A DNA stretch of 64,000 bases from Paenibacillus sp. PL2-23 (GTDB lineage Bacteria > Bacillota > Bacilli > Paenibacillales > Paenibacillaceae), in NCBI RefSeq assembly GCF_040834005.1, contig NZ_CP162129.1, positions 3,930,001-3,994,000 on the forward strand, written 5' to 3'. The position numbers and the translations under genes are program-made. Shown here in pieces: positions 44,601-51,970 of this stretch; the stretch's first letter is position 1, and each line of letters opens with the position of its first letter. The notes under the pieces were generated by a model, which did not search any database, was not told where the DNA came from, and worked only from the letters and a program-made list of their open reading frames with translations.

Positions 44601-45876
44601 AATGACTACCTGCTTCCGTACTTACTTTTGCTACGCTAACATGTGCTGCTGCATCGGCTCCGACTACAGCTTCGCCATGCGGCGCCTCGTCCCTTAGGAA
44701 GGAACGCATGAACCACCAGCCCGCGATCGGGACAACCCCGACTCCCAGCATAAGCCAAGTAATCGCGAGCGGAGAGTCCGTGCGGGGCAGCACAATCAAA
44801 TATGCGATCAAACCAATGATTCTTCCCGTTGTGAGCGCTGCCTCGCGCAGCACGATAAATTCTTCCCTGTTCCTTGCGCTTTCCTGGGACTGGCCGATCA
44901 CATCGAATACGCGAGTGGTCATTGGAATAATATACAGCGGGATAAACAGGGACGTCCCGATACCGAACAACAGCAAGGTCAAATACGACACCTGCCAGAA
45001 CAACGGCAATATGACAGCCGCAATCATAATAACGCCAGCCAGCATGGCCCATCGCCGCTTCATCTTGGCCATCAGCTTGCCCACCAGCCAGAAGCTGACC
45101 AGGGATACCAGCGATACAATAAGCGAATAGGTGCCAAGCCTGCTCTCATCACGGGTTGCCACATAGACCAGCAAGCCGACGAGGAACATAAATACACCCT
45201 CGCGAATACCTTGAGCTGCAATAGCAGGAAACAGCTTTCTCCATGGATTGCCTGGCTCCATCAGCTTGCGGAAGCCCATCATCCAGTGATACCTGCCTTC
45301 TCCGTGGCGCTTCTTGAGCCAGAAGCTCAGAATGACGCTGACCGAATAGATGGCAAGCGACAAGCCGAAGATGAAGCGATACCCTCTCTCCCCTTGCATG
45401 GAGGTAATGAGCAGGCCGGATATCCAGGGCGCCAATATGCCGGCGCCCGCGCCGAGCAGGCCCGCCCAGCCATTGTATCGGTCTCTAGTGTCGGGCTCCG
45501 TCACCTCGAAATAAACGACGTTAAACGCAAGCCAGAAAAAGCCCGATGCCAGGCCGTTCAGAATGCCGAGCGGCACAGACCATCGAATCGCTCCTTCGCC
45601 AAGCAGCAGCACCATACAATAGAAGAGGCCGGACAAGGCAATGCCAAGACGCAGGCTGTGCATCTTGTTGAACTCCTTCACCCACTTGCCTGCAAACCAG
45701 AAGGTTAATCCGCCCACCAGGTAATGAGCAAAGGTAAACCAGCCAATAAGCGAATACGAGCCGCTTGCCTTCCACAGATAGACGGGCAGGAACGTGCCGG
45801 ACAAGGCGCTTGCAATGCCGAACAGCGCTTGAACAATCAACAGCAGAACCGCTTGCTTCTCCAATGCTTTTGCCAC
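44500..45876 (-). CDS. MFS transporter with unusual C-terminal extension overlapping cysK
   Basis: A 458-residue transporter with twelve predicted spans (VLLLIVQALFGIASALSG to GVGVVPIAGWWFM). The segment DTRDRYNGWAGLLGAGAGIL resembles a group of Bacillota MFS proteins of unknown substrate. After the last span the frame runs on through ~65 hydrophilic residues, the last ~33 within cysK; this tail (ADRRDAGRSTQQNGGAGRRG) is Arg/Gly-rich and probably not functional. Stop codons exist in the other frames just before cysK, so a lost or shifted stop is possible. Confidence 0.85.
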   Translation of the reverse strand: MAKALEKQAVLLLIVQALFGIASALSGTFLPVYLWKASGSYSLIGWFTFAHYLVGGLTFWFAGKWVKEFNKMHSLRLGIALSGLFYCMVLLLGEGAIRWSVPLGILNGLASGFFWLAFNVVYFEVTEPDTRDRYNGWAGLLGAGAGILAPWISGLLITSMQGERGYRFIFGLSLAIYSVSVILSFWLKKRHGEGRYHWMMGFRKLMEPGNPWRKLFPAIAAQGIREGVFMFLVGLLVYVATRDESRLGTYSLIVSLVSLVSFWLVGKLMAKMKRRWAMLAGVIMIAAVILPLFWQVSYLTLLLFGIGTSLFIPLYIIPMTTRVFDVIGQSQESARNREEFIVLREAALTTGRIIGLIAYLIVLPRTDSPLAITWLMLGVGVVPIAGWWFMRSFLRDEAPHGEAVVGADAAAHVSVAKVSTEAGSHYGKSSIHYFGADRRDAGRSTQQNGGAGRRGRVR

Positions 45877-46013
45877 AACGAAACCTCCTTCGCGCCATAC
45901 AGCTAAGCAGCTGCGCTAGAAACATTCGTTTTGTAACATACCCTGAAGAAGCATCGCCGATGCCCGTCCAAATATGGAAGGCAGCCTCCCGAGCTGGCCG
46001 CTGCCGTGATGGA

Positions 46014-46583
46014 TTAGGAGCGCTCCGCCAGGCGGTTCAGCATTTCCTCCCGATCGTTCAAGCTAAGGAACGAGGACGTATGATAGCAGGCCGGACATAC
46101 ATACCATACGATTCGGAACGGATTAGGCACAATCGGAATACCGATCGCCTTCGATTCTGTTGGACGGAAGCCGGAATCGATCGTCTGCAAGCCGGCATCC
46201 AGCATATATTCCCTGCACGCCGGACATTCCGGCGCTTCCAGCTGCTCATCCAATATGCGTTGTATGACGCCTTCTGCCGCAAGTCTGCTGCGGCTGCCGC
46301 CCCGGAAGCCTTCTTCCTCCGAATAACGCTCGTCCTGCTCCTCATCCTCATCGAGCCAGTCCTCATCATCCTCCGAAGCATCCTGGTGTTGGGATGCGGA
46401 TGAATCATCATCGCCTTCATCCCCATTCATACCGATCTGGAGGGAGCGATAACCTCCAAGCTCATTCTCGCAATGCGGGCAATGCGTCTCCGGCCCAATC
46501 TCCTCGTCCCATATAATTTCCGTTAAGCACCATTGGCAAATTTGCTTATCCTGCCCTTGTTCTGTTGACTCCGTTGGCCCCAT
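46014..46583 (-). CDS. Acidic zinc-ribbon protein of unknown function
   Basis: A 189-residue soluble protein with two CxxC pairs in the N-terminal part (ICQWCLTEI; HCPHCENEL) and two in the C-terminal part (ECPACREYM; VCPACYHTS), each pair of pairs able to bind zinc. Between them is a very acidic linker (about residues 54-90: DEGDDDSS, EDDEDWLDEDEEQDE). ATG 46583 follows AAGGGAGAG. It lies downstream of a 26-residue membrane peptide gene and the DUF350 gene. I do not recognise a named family. Confidence 0.72.
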   Translation of the reverse strand: MGPTESTEQGQDKQICQWCLTEIIWDEEIGPETHCPHCENELGGYRSLQIGMNGDEGDDDSSASQHQDASEDDEDWLDEDEEQDERYSEEEGFRGGSRSRLAAEGVIQRILDEQLEAPECPACREYMLDAGLQTIDSGFRPTESKAIGIPIVPNPFRIVWYVCPACYHTSSFLSLNDREEMLNRLAERS

Positions 46584-46616
46584 AATCCTTATCTCTCCCT
46601 TATCCTTTGAGTTCCA

Positions 46617-46697
46617 CTAATTCAACATTAAATAAATAATACCGCTCACAAAAAAAAGCACGGCGCACACAAGCAGCGTGACCCACAAATATTTCAT
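46617..46697 (-). CDS. 26-residue single-span membrane peptide
   Basis: A short frame with ATG 46697 and TAG 46617-46619. The peptide MKYLWVTLLVCAVLFFVSGI then IYLMLN is a nearly perfect membrane segment with a positive residue at the N-terminus. GGAGG lies 12 bases upstream and AAGGA directly next to the ATG, so the translation signal is imperfect. It occupies the gap between the DUF350 and zinc-ribbon genes on the same strand. Confidence 0.55.
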   Translation of the reverse strand: MKYLWVTLLVCAVLFFVSGIIYLMLN

Positions 46698-46718
46698 ATC
46701 CTTCAGAGTCCTCCAGCA

Positions 46719-47141
46719 TTAGATAATAACAGTCGCTCCGATCACGTAGGACAACGCCACAGAGATAACCATCGCGATGAAGCCCACCGCTCGATTATCT
46801 CTTGCGATTTCCTCGTCAATACGGAATACAGGCGTCAGAAATTCAAACAGGAAATAAGCGATCAGCAGGATGACGAAGCCATAAGCTCCCCAGAGCAGGC
46901 TCTGGTAGATGGAGTCATTAGCTTCAATGGAAAAGCGGAAAATATTGCAAATGCCAAAAATTTTGCCGCCGGTAGCCATCGCAACGGACAAATTCCCTTT
47001 CTTAATCTCATCCCAGCACTTGTATTTGGTCACCAGCTCGAACACTGACAGAAACACAATCAGCGACAGCACCGTCACCGATACAAAAACCAAAGACGCG
47101 GCATAAGGATTGTCAAGCAGTCTGTCGATATCCGCTTCCAT
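46719..47141 (-). CDS. DUF350 (UPF0719, YshE-like) membrane protein
   Basis: A 140-residue protein with four membrane spans: SLVFVSVTVLSLIVFLSVFE, the middle YQSLLWGAYGFVILLIAYFL, and the terminal AVGFIAMVISVALSYVIGAT. The conserved internal pattern KGNLSVAMATGGKIFGICNI is typical of DUF350. ATG 47141 follows GAGAGGATCC. It directly follows mutS2, the same order as mutS2-yshE in Bacillus. Function unknown. Confidence 0.88.
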   Translation of the reverse strand: MEADIDRLLDNPYAASLVFVSVTVLSLIVFLSVFELVTKYKCWDEIKKGNLSVAMATGGKIFGICNIFRFSIEANDSIYQSLLWGAYGFVILLIAYFLFEFLTPVFRIDEEIARDNRAVGFIAMVISVALSYVIGATVII

Positions 47142-47163
47142 AGGATCCTCTCCCCACCGTTCG

Positions 47164-49536
47164 TTATTTCAATTCCGCTACGGTCACGCCGATGCCGCCT
47201 TCATTGTAGTCGCCGTTGCGGAAGCTCTTGACATGAGAATGCTTGCGCAAATATTGCTGTATGCCCGTACGAAGCACGCCTGTGCCTTTGCCATGAATAA
47301 TGTAGACCTGGCCGAAGCCAGACAGGAACGATTCGTCCAGGAACCGGTCCACCTCCATGATGGCCTCCTCCAGATTTTCTCCGCGCAGGTCCAGCTCCAT
47401 TCGAACATTGTCGTCGCGTGTTCGCTTCAGACTGGATGAGGCCTTTGGCTGTGGTGGCGCCTTCTCTTGAGGCTTCGCTTTCACCAGCTCCATATCGTCC
47501 AGGCTTACCTTCATCTTCAGAATGCCAAGCTGCACGGTCGCGTCGGAGCTGTGCATATCCACTACAATGCCTTTCTGATTCAGGCTGTAGACGATAACCT
47601 CGTCGCCAGGTCCAATCTTCTGCGGCTTCGCCGATCCCGCGCTTGGCTTCGATTTCTTCGGTCCTTTGGCTGCGGGCTCAGCCTCATCAAGCTTGCGCCT
47701 GGCTTCGATCAGCTTATGCTCCTTCACCGAAGCGCCTTCCTCCATCGCAAGCTTGCGCAGCTCCGCAATGATTTCCTCCGCTTCACGCTTCGCCTTGGCT
47801 ACGGCTTGCCGCGCTTCCTCGTGCGCCTTCTCCAGCAGCTTTTCCTTCTGCTCCTCGAACCTCAGACGCTCCGCCTCGTGCTTTGCCCGAAGACGCTCCA
47901 TCTCCAGTCGCAGCGTCTCCGCGCTCTGCCTCTCCGATTCCGCAGTCAGACGATTCTCTTCCAGAGAAGCGATCATGCTCTCCACACGCTGATCCTCTTC
48001 GCTGACTTCGCCCCGCGCCGTATCGATGATGGAGCGCTGCAGCCCAAGCCGCTCCGCAATGGCGAACGCGTTGCTCCGCCCAGGCACACCAACGAGCAGC
48101 CGGTAGGTTGGGCTTAACGTCGCGATATCAAATTCCATGCTGGCGTTAATGACGCCCTTCCGGTTGTAAGCGTACGCTTTGAGCTCGCTGTAATGCGTCG
48201 TTGCCACGATGCGGCTGCCGCGTGCGTGAATGTGCTCCAGAATCGCAATCGCCAGGGCAGAGCCCTCCGCGGGGTCCGTTCCGGCGCCAAGCTCGTCTAG
48301 CAGCACCAGACTTTTGGAAGTCATGGCATTCAGAATCCGGATAATATTGGTCAGATGGCTGGAGAAGGTGCTCAAGCTCTGTTCAATGCTCTGCTCATCC
48401 CCGATGTCTGCATAGATGGCGTCGAACACGCACAGCTGGCTGCCTTCCTCGGCAGGCACGAACAGCCCGGACATCGCCATCAGGCTGAGTAGGCCAATCG
48501 TCTTGAGGGACACCGTTTTGCCCCCTGTATTGGGTCCTGTCACGATGATCGCCGTGAACTGGTTGCCCAGCTCCACATCCAGCGGCACCACCTGATCCTT
48601 GTCGATAAGGGGATGTCTGCCTCGCTTCAGCTTCAGGAAGCCCCTGTCGTTCATGCGCGGCTGAGTCGCCTTCATCTCGTGCGCCAGTCTGGCTTTGGCG
48701 AACGCAAAGTCAAGCTGCGCCAGCAAATCCTGGTTGACGAGCAGCTCATCCACATGCTCCGAGGCCAGAGCGGTCAGCTTCTGCAATATTTTTTCGATTT
48801 CGCGCTGCTCCGCCGCTTTGGTCTCCCGCAGCTTATTGTTCATCGCTACAATGGCTTCCGGTTCGATAAACAATGTCGCGCCGGAGCCGGACTGATCATG
48901 CACCAATCCGCCGAAGCTTCCGCGGTACTCCTGCTTGACCGGGATGACGTAGCGGTCATTGCGCAGCGTGATGATGGCATCCTGCAGCATCTTCTGCACA
49001 GAGCTGGAGCGGATCATGGACTCCAGCTTTTCGCGGATGCGAGATTCCCCGGTGCGCAGCTCGCGGCGGATAGAGGCAAGCTCCGTACTCGCGCTGTCCA
49101 TAACCTCCGCTTGCTCATCTATACAGCCGAAGATGGCATCCTCCAGCTCCTTCCTCTCGCCAATGCCTTCCGCAAGTGCGCTGAGCATTGGAATAGGATG
49201 ATCCTCATGTATAAGCTCGATATGCTTCTTGATTCGCCGTCCGCCGCGCGAGCTGAAGGCAATCTCAAGAAGCTCCGCCGGATTAAGCGTGCCCCCAATT
49301 CGGGCGCGATGCAGCGGCGCACGAATATCGGCAATGCCGCCGAACGGCGCGCTGCCCTTGAGACGATCCGCTGCATAAGCCTCGTCTGTCGCCTGCAGCA
49401 GCAGCTTCACATCCTCCAGCCCCGTTACGGGCCGGAGCTCCTCCGCTCTGGCTTTGCCGAGCGTTGTGCTGGCGTGTCCGATCAATCTATTGATAATTTT
49501 AGGATATTCAAGCGTAGTCAATATTTTGGCGTCCAA
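47164..49536 (-). CDS. mutS2: MutS2/RqcU ATPase and Smr endonuclease
   Basis: A ~790-residue MutS paralogue lacking the mismatch-recognition domains. Core and clamp domains come first, then the ABC ATPase with Walker A GPNTGGKTVSLKTIGLL, Walker B LVLLDELGAGTDPAEGSALA, and ATTHYSELK; a long helical region (ESERQSAETLRLEMERLRAK); KOW-like strand region (GPGDEVIVYSLNQKGIVVDM); and a C-terminal Smr nuclease domain (ELDLRGENLEEA, IIHGKGTGVLRTGIQ). In Bacillus it splits collided ribosomes (RqcU) and limits recombination. The TTG start at 49536 with GAGGAG nine bases upstream gives the expected N-terminus LDAKILTTLEYPKII; the next TTG at 49539 is also possible. Confidence 0.94.
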   Translation of the reverse strand: MDAKILTTLEYPKIINRLIGHASTTLGKARAEELRPVTGLEDVKLLLQATDEAYAADRLKGSAPFGGIADIRAPLHRARIGGTLNPAELLEIAFSSRGGRRIKKHIELIHEDHPIPMLSALAEGIGERKELEDAIFGCIDEQAEVMDSASTELASIRRELRTGESRIREKLESMIRSSSVQKMLQDAIITLRNDRYVIPVKQEYRGSFGGLVHDQSGSGATLFIEPEAIVAMNNKLRETKAAEQREIEKILQKLTALASEHVDELLVNQDLLAQLDFAFAKARLAHEMKATQPRMNDRGFLKLKRGRHPLIDKDQVVPLDVELGNQFTAIIVTGPNTGGKTVSLKTIGLLSLMAMSGLFVPAEEGSQLCVFDAIYADIGDEQSIEQSLSTFSSHLTNIIRILNAMTSKSLVLLDELGAGTDPAEGSALAIAILEHIHARGSRIVATTHYSELKAYAYNRKGVINASMEFDIATLSPTYRLLVGVPGRSNAFAIAERLGLQRSIIDTARGEVSEEDQRVESMIASLEENRLTAESERQSAETLRLEMERLRAKHEAERLRFEEQKEKLLEKAHEEARQAVAKAKREAEEIIAELRKLAMEEGASVKEHKLIEARRKLDEAEPAAKGPKKSKPSAGSAKPQKIGPGDEVIVYSLNQKGIVVDMHSSDATVQLGILKMKVSLDDMELVKAKPQEKAPPQPKASSSLKRTRDDNVRMELDLRGENLEEAIMEVDRFLDESFLSGFGQVYIIHGKGTGVLRTGIQQYLRKHSHVKSFRNGDYNEGGIGVTVAELK

Positions 49537-49728
49537 CAAATAACACTCCTCTCGCCTTTCTATTATATCCGAACCTTGAACCCGATGCACGAGGCGAGAA
49601 CGCCTATAGCCGATCTGGCACCTGCATACATATTTTTTGCATGAGGGGCAACACTAATTCCGAATCAGCCCAGACTATCTTCACCTGATCCAGCTGGCAT
49701 ACCAATAAGATTAGGAGGAATTTGGCAT

Positions 49729-50100
49729 ATGACTTTTCTAGGACATGTTATTCGATTTATTGTAGCGGCGCTCGTGCTGATGCTCGTTGGCTTTATTGTT
49801 CCGCAATTCAGTATAGGGGGCTTCTGGAGCGCGGTGTTCCTTGCTCTTGTCATCTCTGCTCTTGCTTGGATTGTTGAAGGCATATTCGGCAAGCGTGTTA
49901 CGCCGTTTGGACGCGGGATTGTCGGTTTTCTGGCCAGCGCAGCCGTGATCTGGATTGCGCAATTTATCGTCGGCGATGTCACCGTCACGTGGCTGGGAGC
50001 CATTCTGGCGGCGCTTGCGATCGGGATTATCGACCTGTTTATTCCGGTCAGCACCCCATATGAAGCCGGCAGACGGAACGGCGGGCATCACGACCGCTAA
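49729..50100 (+). CDS. YvlD-like small membrane protein (phage holin family 4 by name)
   Basis: A 123-residue protein with four membrane spans (FLGHVIRFIVAALVLMLVGF, FWSAVFLALVISALAWIVEG, GIVGFLASAAVIWIAQFIVG, WLGAILAALAIGIIDLFI) and a polar tail with HH. AGGAGGAA stands before ATG 49729. Databases often call it phage holin, but the homologue YvlD is a chromosomal envelope-stress related protein; no phage genes are nearby. It is divergent from mutS2 and followed by a terminator. Confidence 0.83.
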   Translation: MTFLGHVIRFIVAALVLMLVGFIVPQFSIGGFWSAVFLALVISALAWIVEGIFGKRVTPFGRGIVGFLASAAVIWIAQFIVGDVTVTWLGAILAALAIGIIDLFIPVSTPYEAGRRNGGHHDR

Positions 50101-50137
50101 CGGCAAGCTTGTATGGGACCGAGCAACTGACGAACAG

Positions 50138-50174
50138 CCCTCCTCTGTCCACTGCGGGCAGACGAGGGTTTTTT
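50138..50174 (+). terminator. Terminator after the YvlD-like gene
   Basis: CCCTC-ct-CTG pairs with CAG-ac-GAGGG around a ten-base loop and is followed by TTTTTT. Rho-independent, plus strand. Confidence 0.85.
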
Positions 50175-50302
50175 ACTCCGATTTCGGTTGCCCGTTCGAT
50201 ATTCATTCAACATTTTGTCAAACTGTTGTCACGATGGGTTAGACTGTGTTTGTCTTTTTTCGGTTATGATGAGAATATAGTCAACAGAAGGGGGATACCG
50301 TT

Positions 50303-50680
50303 ATGAACAAATGGATCGCTTACATCGCTGTGCTCGCGCTGACAGTCATGCTTGCAGCCGCTTGCGGCTCTAACAGTGTCAATACGACAACTACAGCTGC
50401 CGAAGACCTGGGGCCGCCAACCTCCGAGGTGGTCATTACGGCCAAGAACTGGGAGTTTGACCAGAGTGAATATACGATCAAAGCAGGCGAAACGGTCGGC
50501 TTGAAGCTGAACTCCGTGGACGGCGTGCATGGCGTCAGTATATTAAAAACGAATTACCGCATTGGCAACAACGAAACCGTGCCCGTCAAATTCGACAAAC
50601 CTGGCACGTATAACATCATTTGCTCCATACCTTGCGGCAATGGACATGCACTTATGAAAGCAAAGCTCGTTGTGCAATAA
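50303..50680 (+). CDS. CuA-type cupredoxin lipoprotein
   Basis: A 125-residue exported lipoprotein: signal peptide with lipobox LAAAC (Cys21), a Thr/Ala-rich linker, and one cupredoxin domain. The binuclear copper ligands of cytochrome oxidase subunit II are all visible: His76 (DGVHG) and CSIPCGNGHALM with Cys107, Cys111, His115 and Met118. ATG 50303 follows AGAAGGGGG. There is no oxidase gene nearby, so it is a single-domain CuA protein, possibly an electron carrier or copper chaperone/sensor on the outer face of the membrane. Confidence 0.9.
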   Translation: MNKWIAYIAVLALTVMLAAACGSNSVNTTTTAAEDLGPPTSEVVITAKNWEFDQSEYTIKAGETVGLKLNSVDGVHGVSILKTNYRIGNNETVPVKFDKPGTYNIICSIPCGNGHALMKAKLVVQ

Positions 50681-50691
50681 TAATACGAATC

Positions 50692-50722
50692 GAAGCCTCA
50701 TCCCAGCGGACGAGGCTTCTTC
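50692..50722 (+). terminator. Terminator after the CuA lipoprotein gene
   Basis: GAAGCCTC and GAGGCTTC form an 8-bp stem around a 12-base loop, followed by TTCGT. The T-tract is short, so termination may be incomplete, with some read-through into the SDR gene. Confidence 0.7.
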
Positions 50723-50764
50723 GTTATGGCTAACCCTATATATCTGATGAATGGAGGAACGCAC

Positions 50765-51445
50765 ATGGCAGCACTTGAAGGACGAGTAGCGATAATCAGC
50801 GGCGGCGGCAGCGGCCTTGGCCGCGCTTGCGCTATTGCATTTGCCGAAGCCGGAGCTGAGGTCGTGCTGCTGGGCAGAAGGCTGGAGCGGCTGGAGCAGA
50901 CGGCGGCCGTTGTCAGCGAACAGACCGGGCGGGAGTCTATGTTCATTCAAGCGGATGTTACGCAGGAGCGCCAAGTGGCCGACGCCGTAGCAGCCGCGCT
51001 AGCCGAGCATGGCCGTATCGACATCCTTCTGAATAATGCTGCCATTCTGGAGCCAGGCTCCGTCATGGAGCTTAGCGCCGAGGAATGGCAGAAGCAAATC
51101 GCCACCAATTTGACCGGTCCCTTCCTGCTAACCAAAGCGGTGCTGCCCAGCATGAGAAAACAGCAGTACGGCCGCATTATCAATATTACGTCTAGCTTGT
51201 CCCATAACGGCGCAGGAGGGTTCGCGGCTTACAGCGCGGCCAAGGCTGGCCTTGAATCCCTGACCCGCACCGTAGCGGATGAGGAGCATGAACATGGCAT
51301 CCTCGTCAATCTCTACAATCCCGGCAGCCTCCGCAGCGAGATGCACGCTACCGGCAAGGACCCTGCAGTCGTCACACCGGATATTGTCAGGCTCGCAAGC
51401 CTGTCCCATGGCGGTCCGACGGGCACGATCCACTCCTATGGCTAG
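50765..51445 (+). CDS. Short-chain dehydrogenase/reductase
   Basis: A 226-residue classical SDR: NAD(P)-binding ISGGGSGLGRACAIAFA, NNAAI, catalytic Ser in NITSSLSHNG and the YxxxK motif YSAAK, then NPGSLRSEM. ATG 50765 (MAALEGRVAII) has GGAGG seven bases upstream. Arg at the end of the second strand (LLGRRLERL) suggests NADP. It is slightly short at the C-terminus for the family. Substrate unknown. It converges with the giant zapA gene across the tandem-repeat element. Confidence 0.9.
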   Translation: MAALEGRVAIISGGGSGLGRACAIAFAEAGAEVVLLGRRLERLEQTAAVVSEQTGRESMFIQADVTQERQVADAVAAALAEHGRIDILLNNAAILEPGSVMELSAEEWQKQIATNLTGPFLLTKAVLPSMRKQQYGRIINITSSLSHNGAGGFAAYSAAKAGLESLTRTVADEEHEHGILVNLYNPGSLRSEMHATGKDPAVVTPDIVRLASLSHGGPTGTIHSYG

Positions 51446-51473
51446 CAGCTAGAACGCGATTTACACACTGGCT

Positions 51474-51518
51474 GCAAGCAAAGGAACCAGCCGCTACTTG
51501 GCTGGTTCCTTTGCTTGC
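51474..51518. terminator. Bidirectional terminator-like hairpin
   Basis: A perfect 19-bp stem (51474-51492 with 51500-51518) with a 7-base loop lies 28 bases after the SDR stop. The stem contains AAAGG/CCTTT near its base and is suited to stop plus-strand SDR transcripts and to receive minus-strand transcripts from zapA. Confidence 0.85.
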
Positions 51519-51531
51519 ATTTCAATACTGC

Positions 51532-51939
51532 TGCTCCAAACCACGCTTCCAAGCACATTTAGACGTTTCTGGCACGTCTATTTGCTCCAAACCACGCTTC
51601 CGCACACATTTAGACGTTCCTGGCACGTCTATTTGCTCCAAACCACGCTACCGAGCACATTTAGACGTTTCTGGCACGTCTATTTGCTCCAAACCACGCT
51701 TCCGCACACATTTAAACGTTTCTGGCACGTCTATTTGCTTCAAACCACGCTACCGAGCACATTTAGACGTTTCTGGCACGTCTATTTGCTCCAAACCACG
51801 CTTCCGCACTCATTTAGACGTTTCTGGCACGTCTATTTGCTCCAAACCACGCTTCCGCACACATTTAGACGTTCCTGGCACGTCTATTTGCTTCAAACCA
51901 CGCTACCGAGCACATTTAGACGTTTCTGGCACGTCTATT
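51532..51939. repeat. Eight 51-bp tandem repeats, each with an internal hairpin
   Basis: Eight contiguous copies of a 51-base unit starting TGCTCCAAACCACGCT and ending GGCACGTCTATT. Each has the inverted repeat TAGACGT...ACGTCTA (copy 4 has TAAACGT). Copies fall into two types: TTCCGCAC (copies 2, 4, 6, 7) and TACCGAGC (3, 5, 8), with copy 1 intermediate (TTCCAAGC). The alternation suggests growth by duplication of a 102-base pair of units. There are no unique spacers. Because 51 is divisible by 3, two frames remain open through the array, but neither has a ribosome binding site. Confidence 0.95.
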
Positions 51940-51970
51940 TGCACCAAGAGGTGAGCTACTAGCTGCTAGT

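Larger units (their letters stand above)
51442..51969. other. Repeat element bounded by 11-bp inverted repeats in a convergent intergenic region
   Basis: CTAGCAGCTAG (51442-51452) and its exact reverse complement CTAGCTGCTAG (51959-51969) flank the entire 525-base gap between the SDR and zapA stop codons. The left copy includes the SDR stop. Inside are a 19-bp perfect hairpin and eight 51-bp tandem repeats. No gene with a ribosome binding site lies inside. Confidence 0.6.

Noticed and set aside
49729..50100. Prophage remnant suggested by a 'phage holin' type protein
   Set aside because: YvlD-like proteins are chromosomal in Bacillota; no other phage gene, integrase or attachment site is visible.
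51532..51939. CRISPR-like array
   Set aside because: Units are contiguous with no unique spacers, and no cas genes are present in the window.
51498..51962. Open frames of 154 and 147 residues through the 51-bp repeat array
   Set aside because: They exist because the unit length is a multiple of three. There is no ribosome binding site, the first Met codons are in the hairpin region, and the alternation of repeat types shows no sign of codon-level selection.
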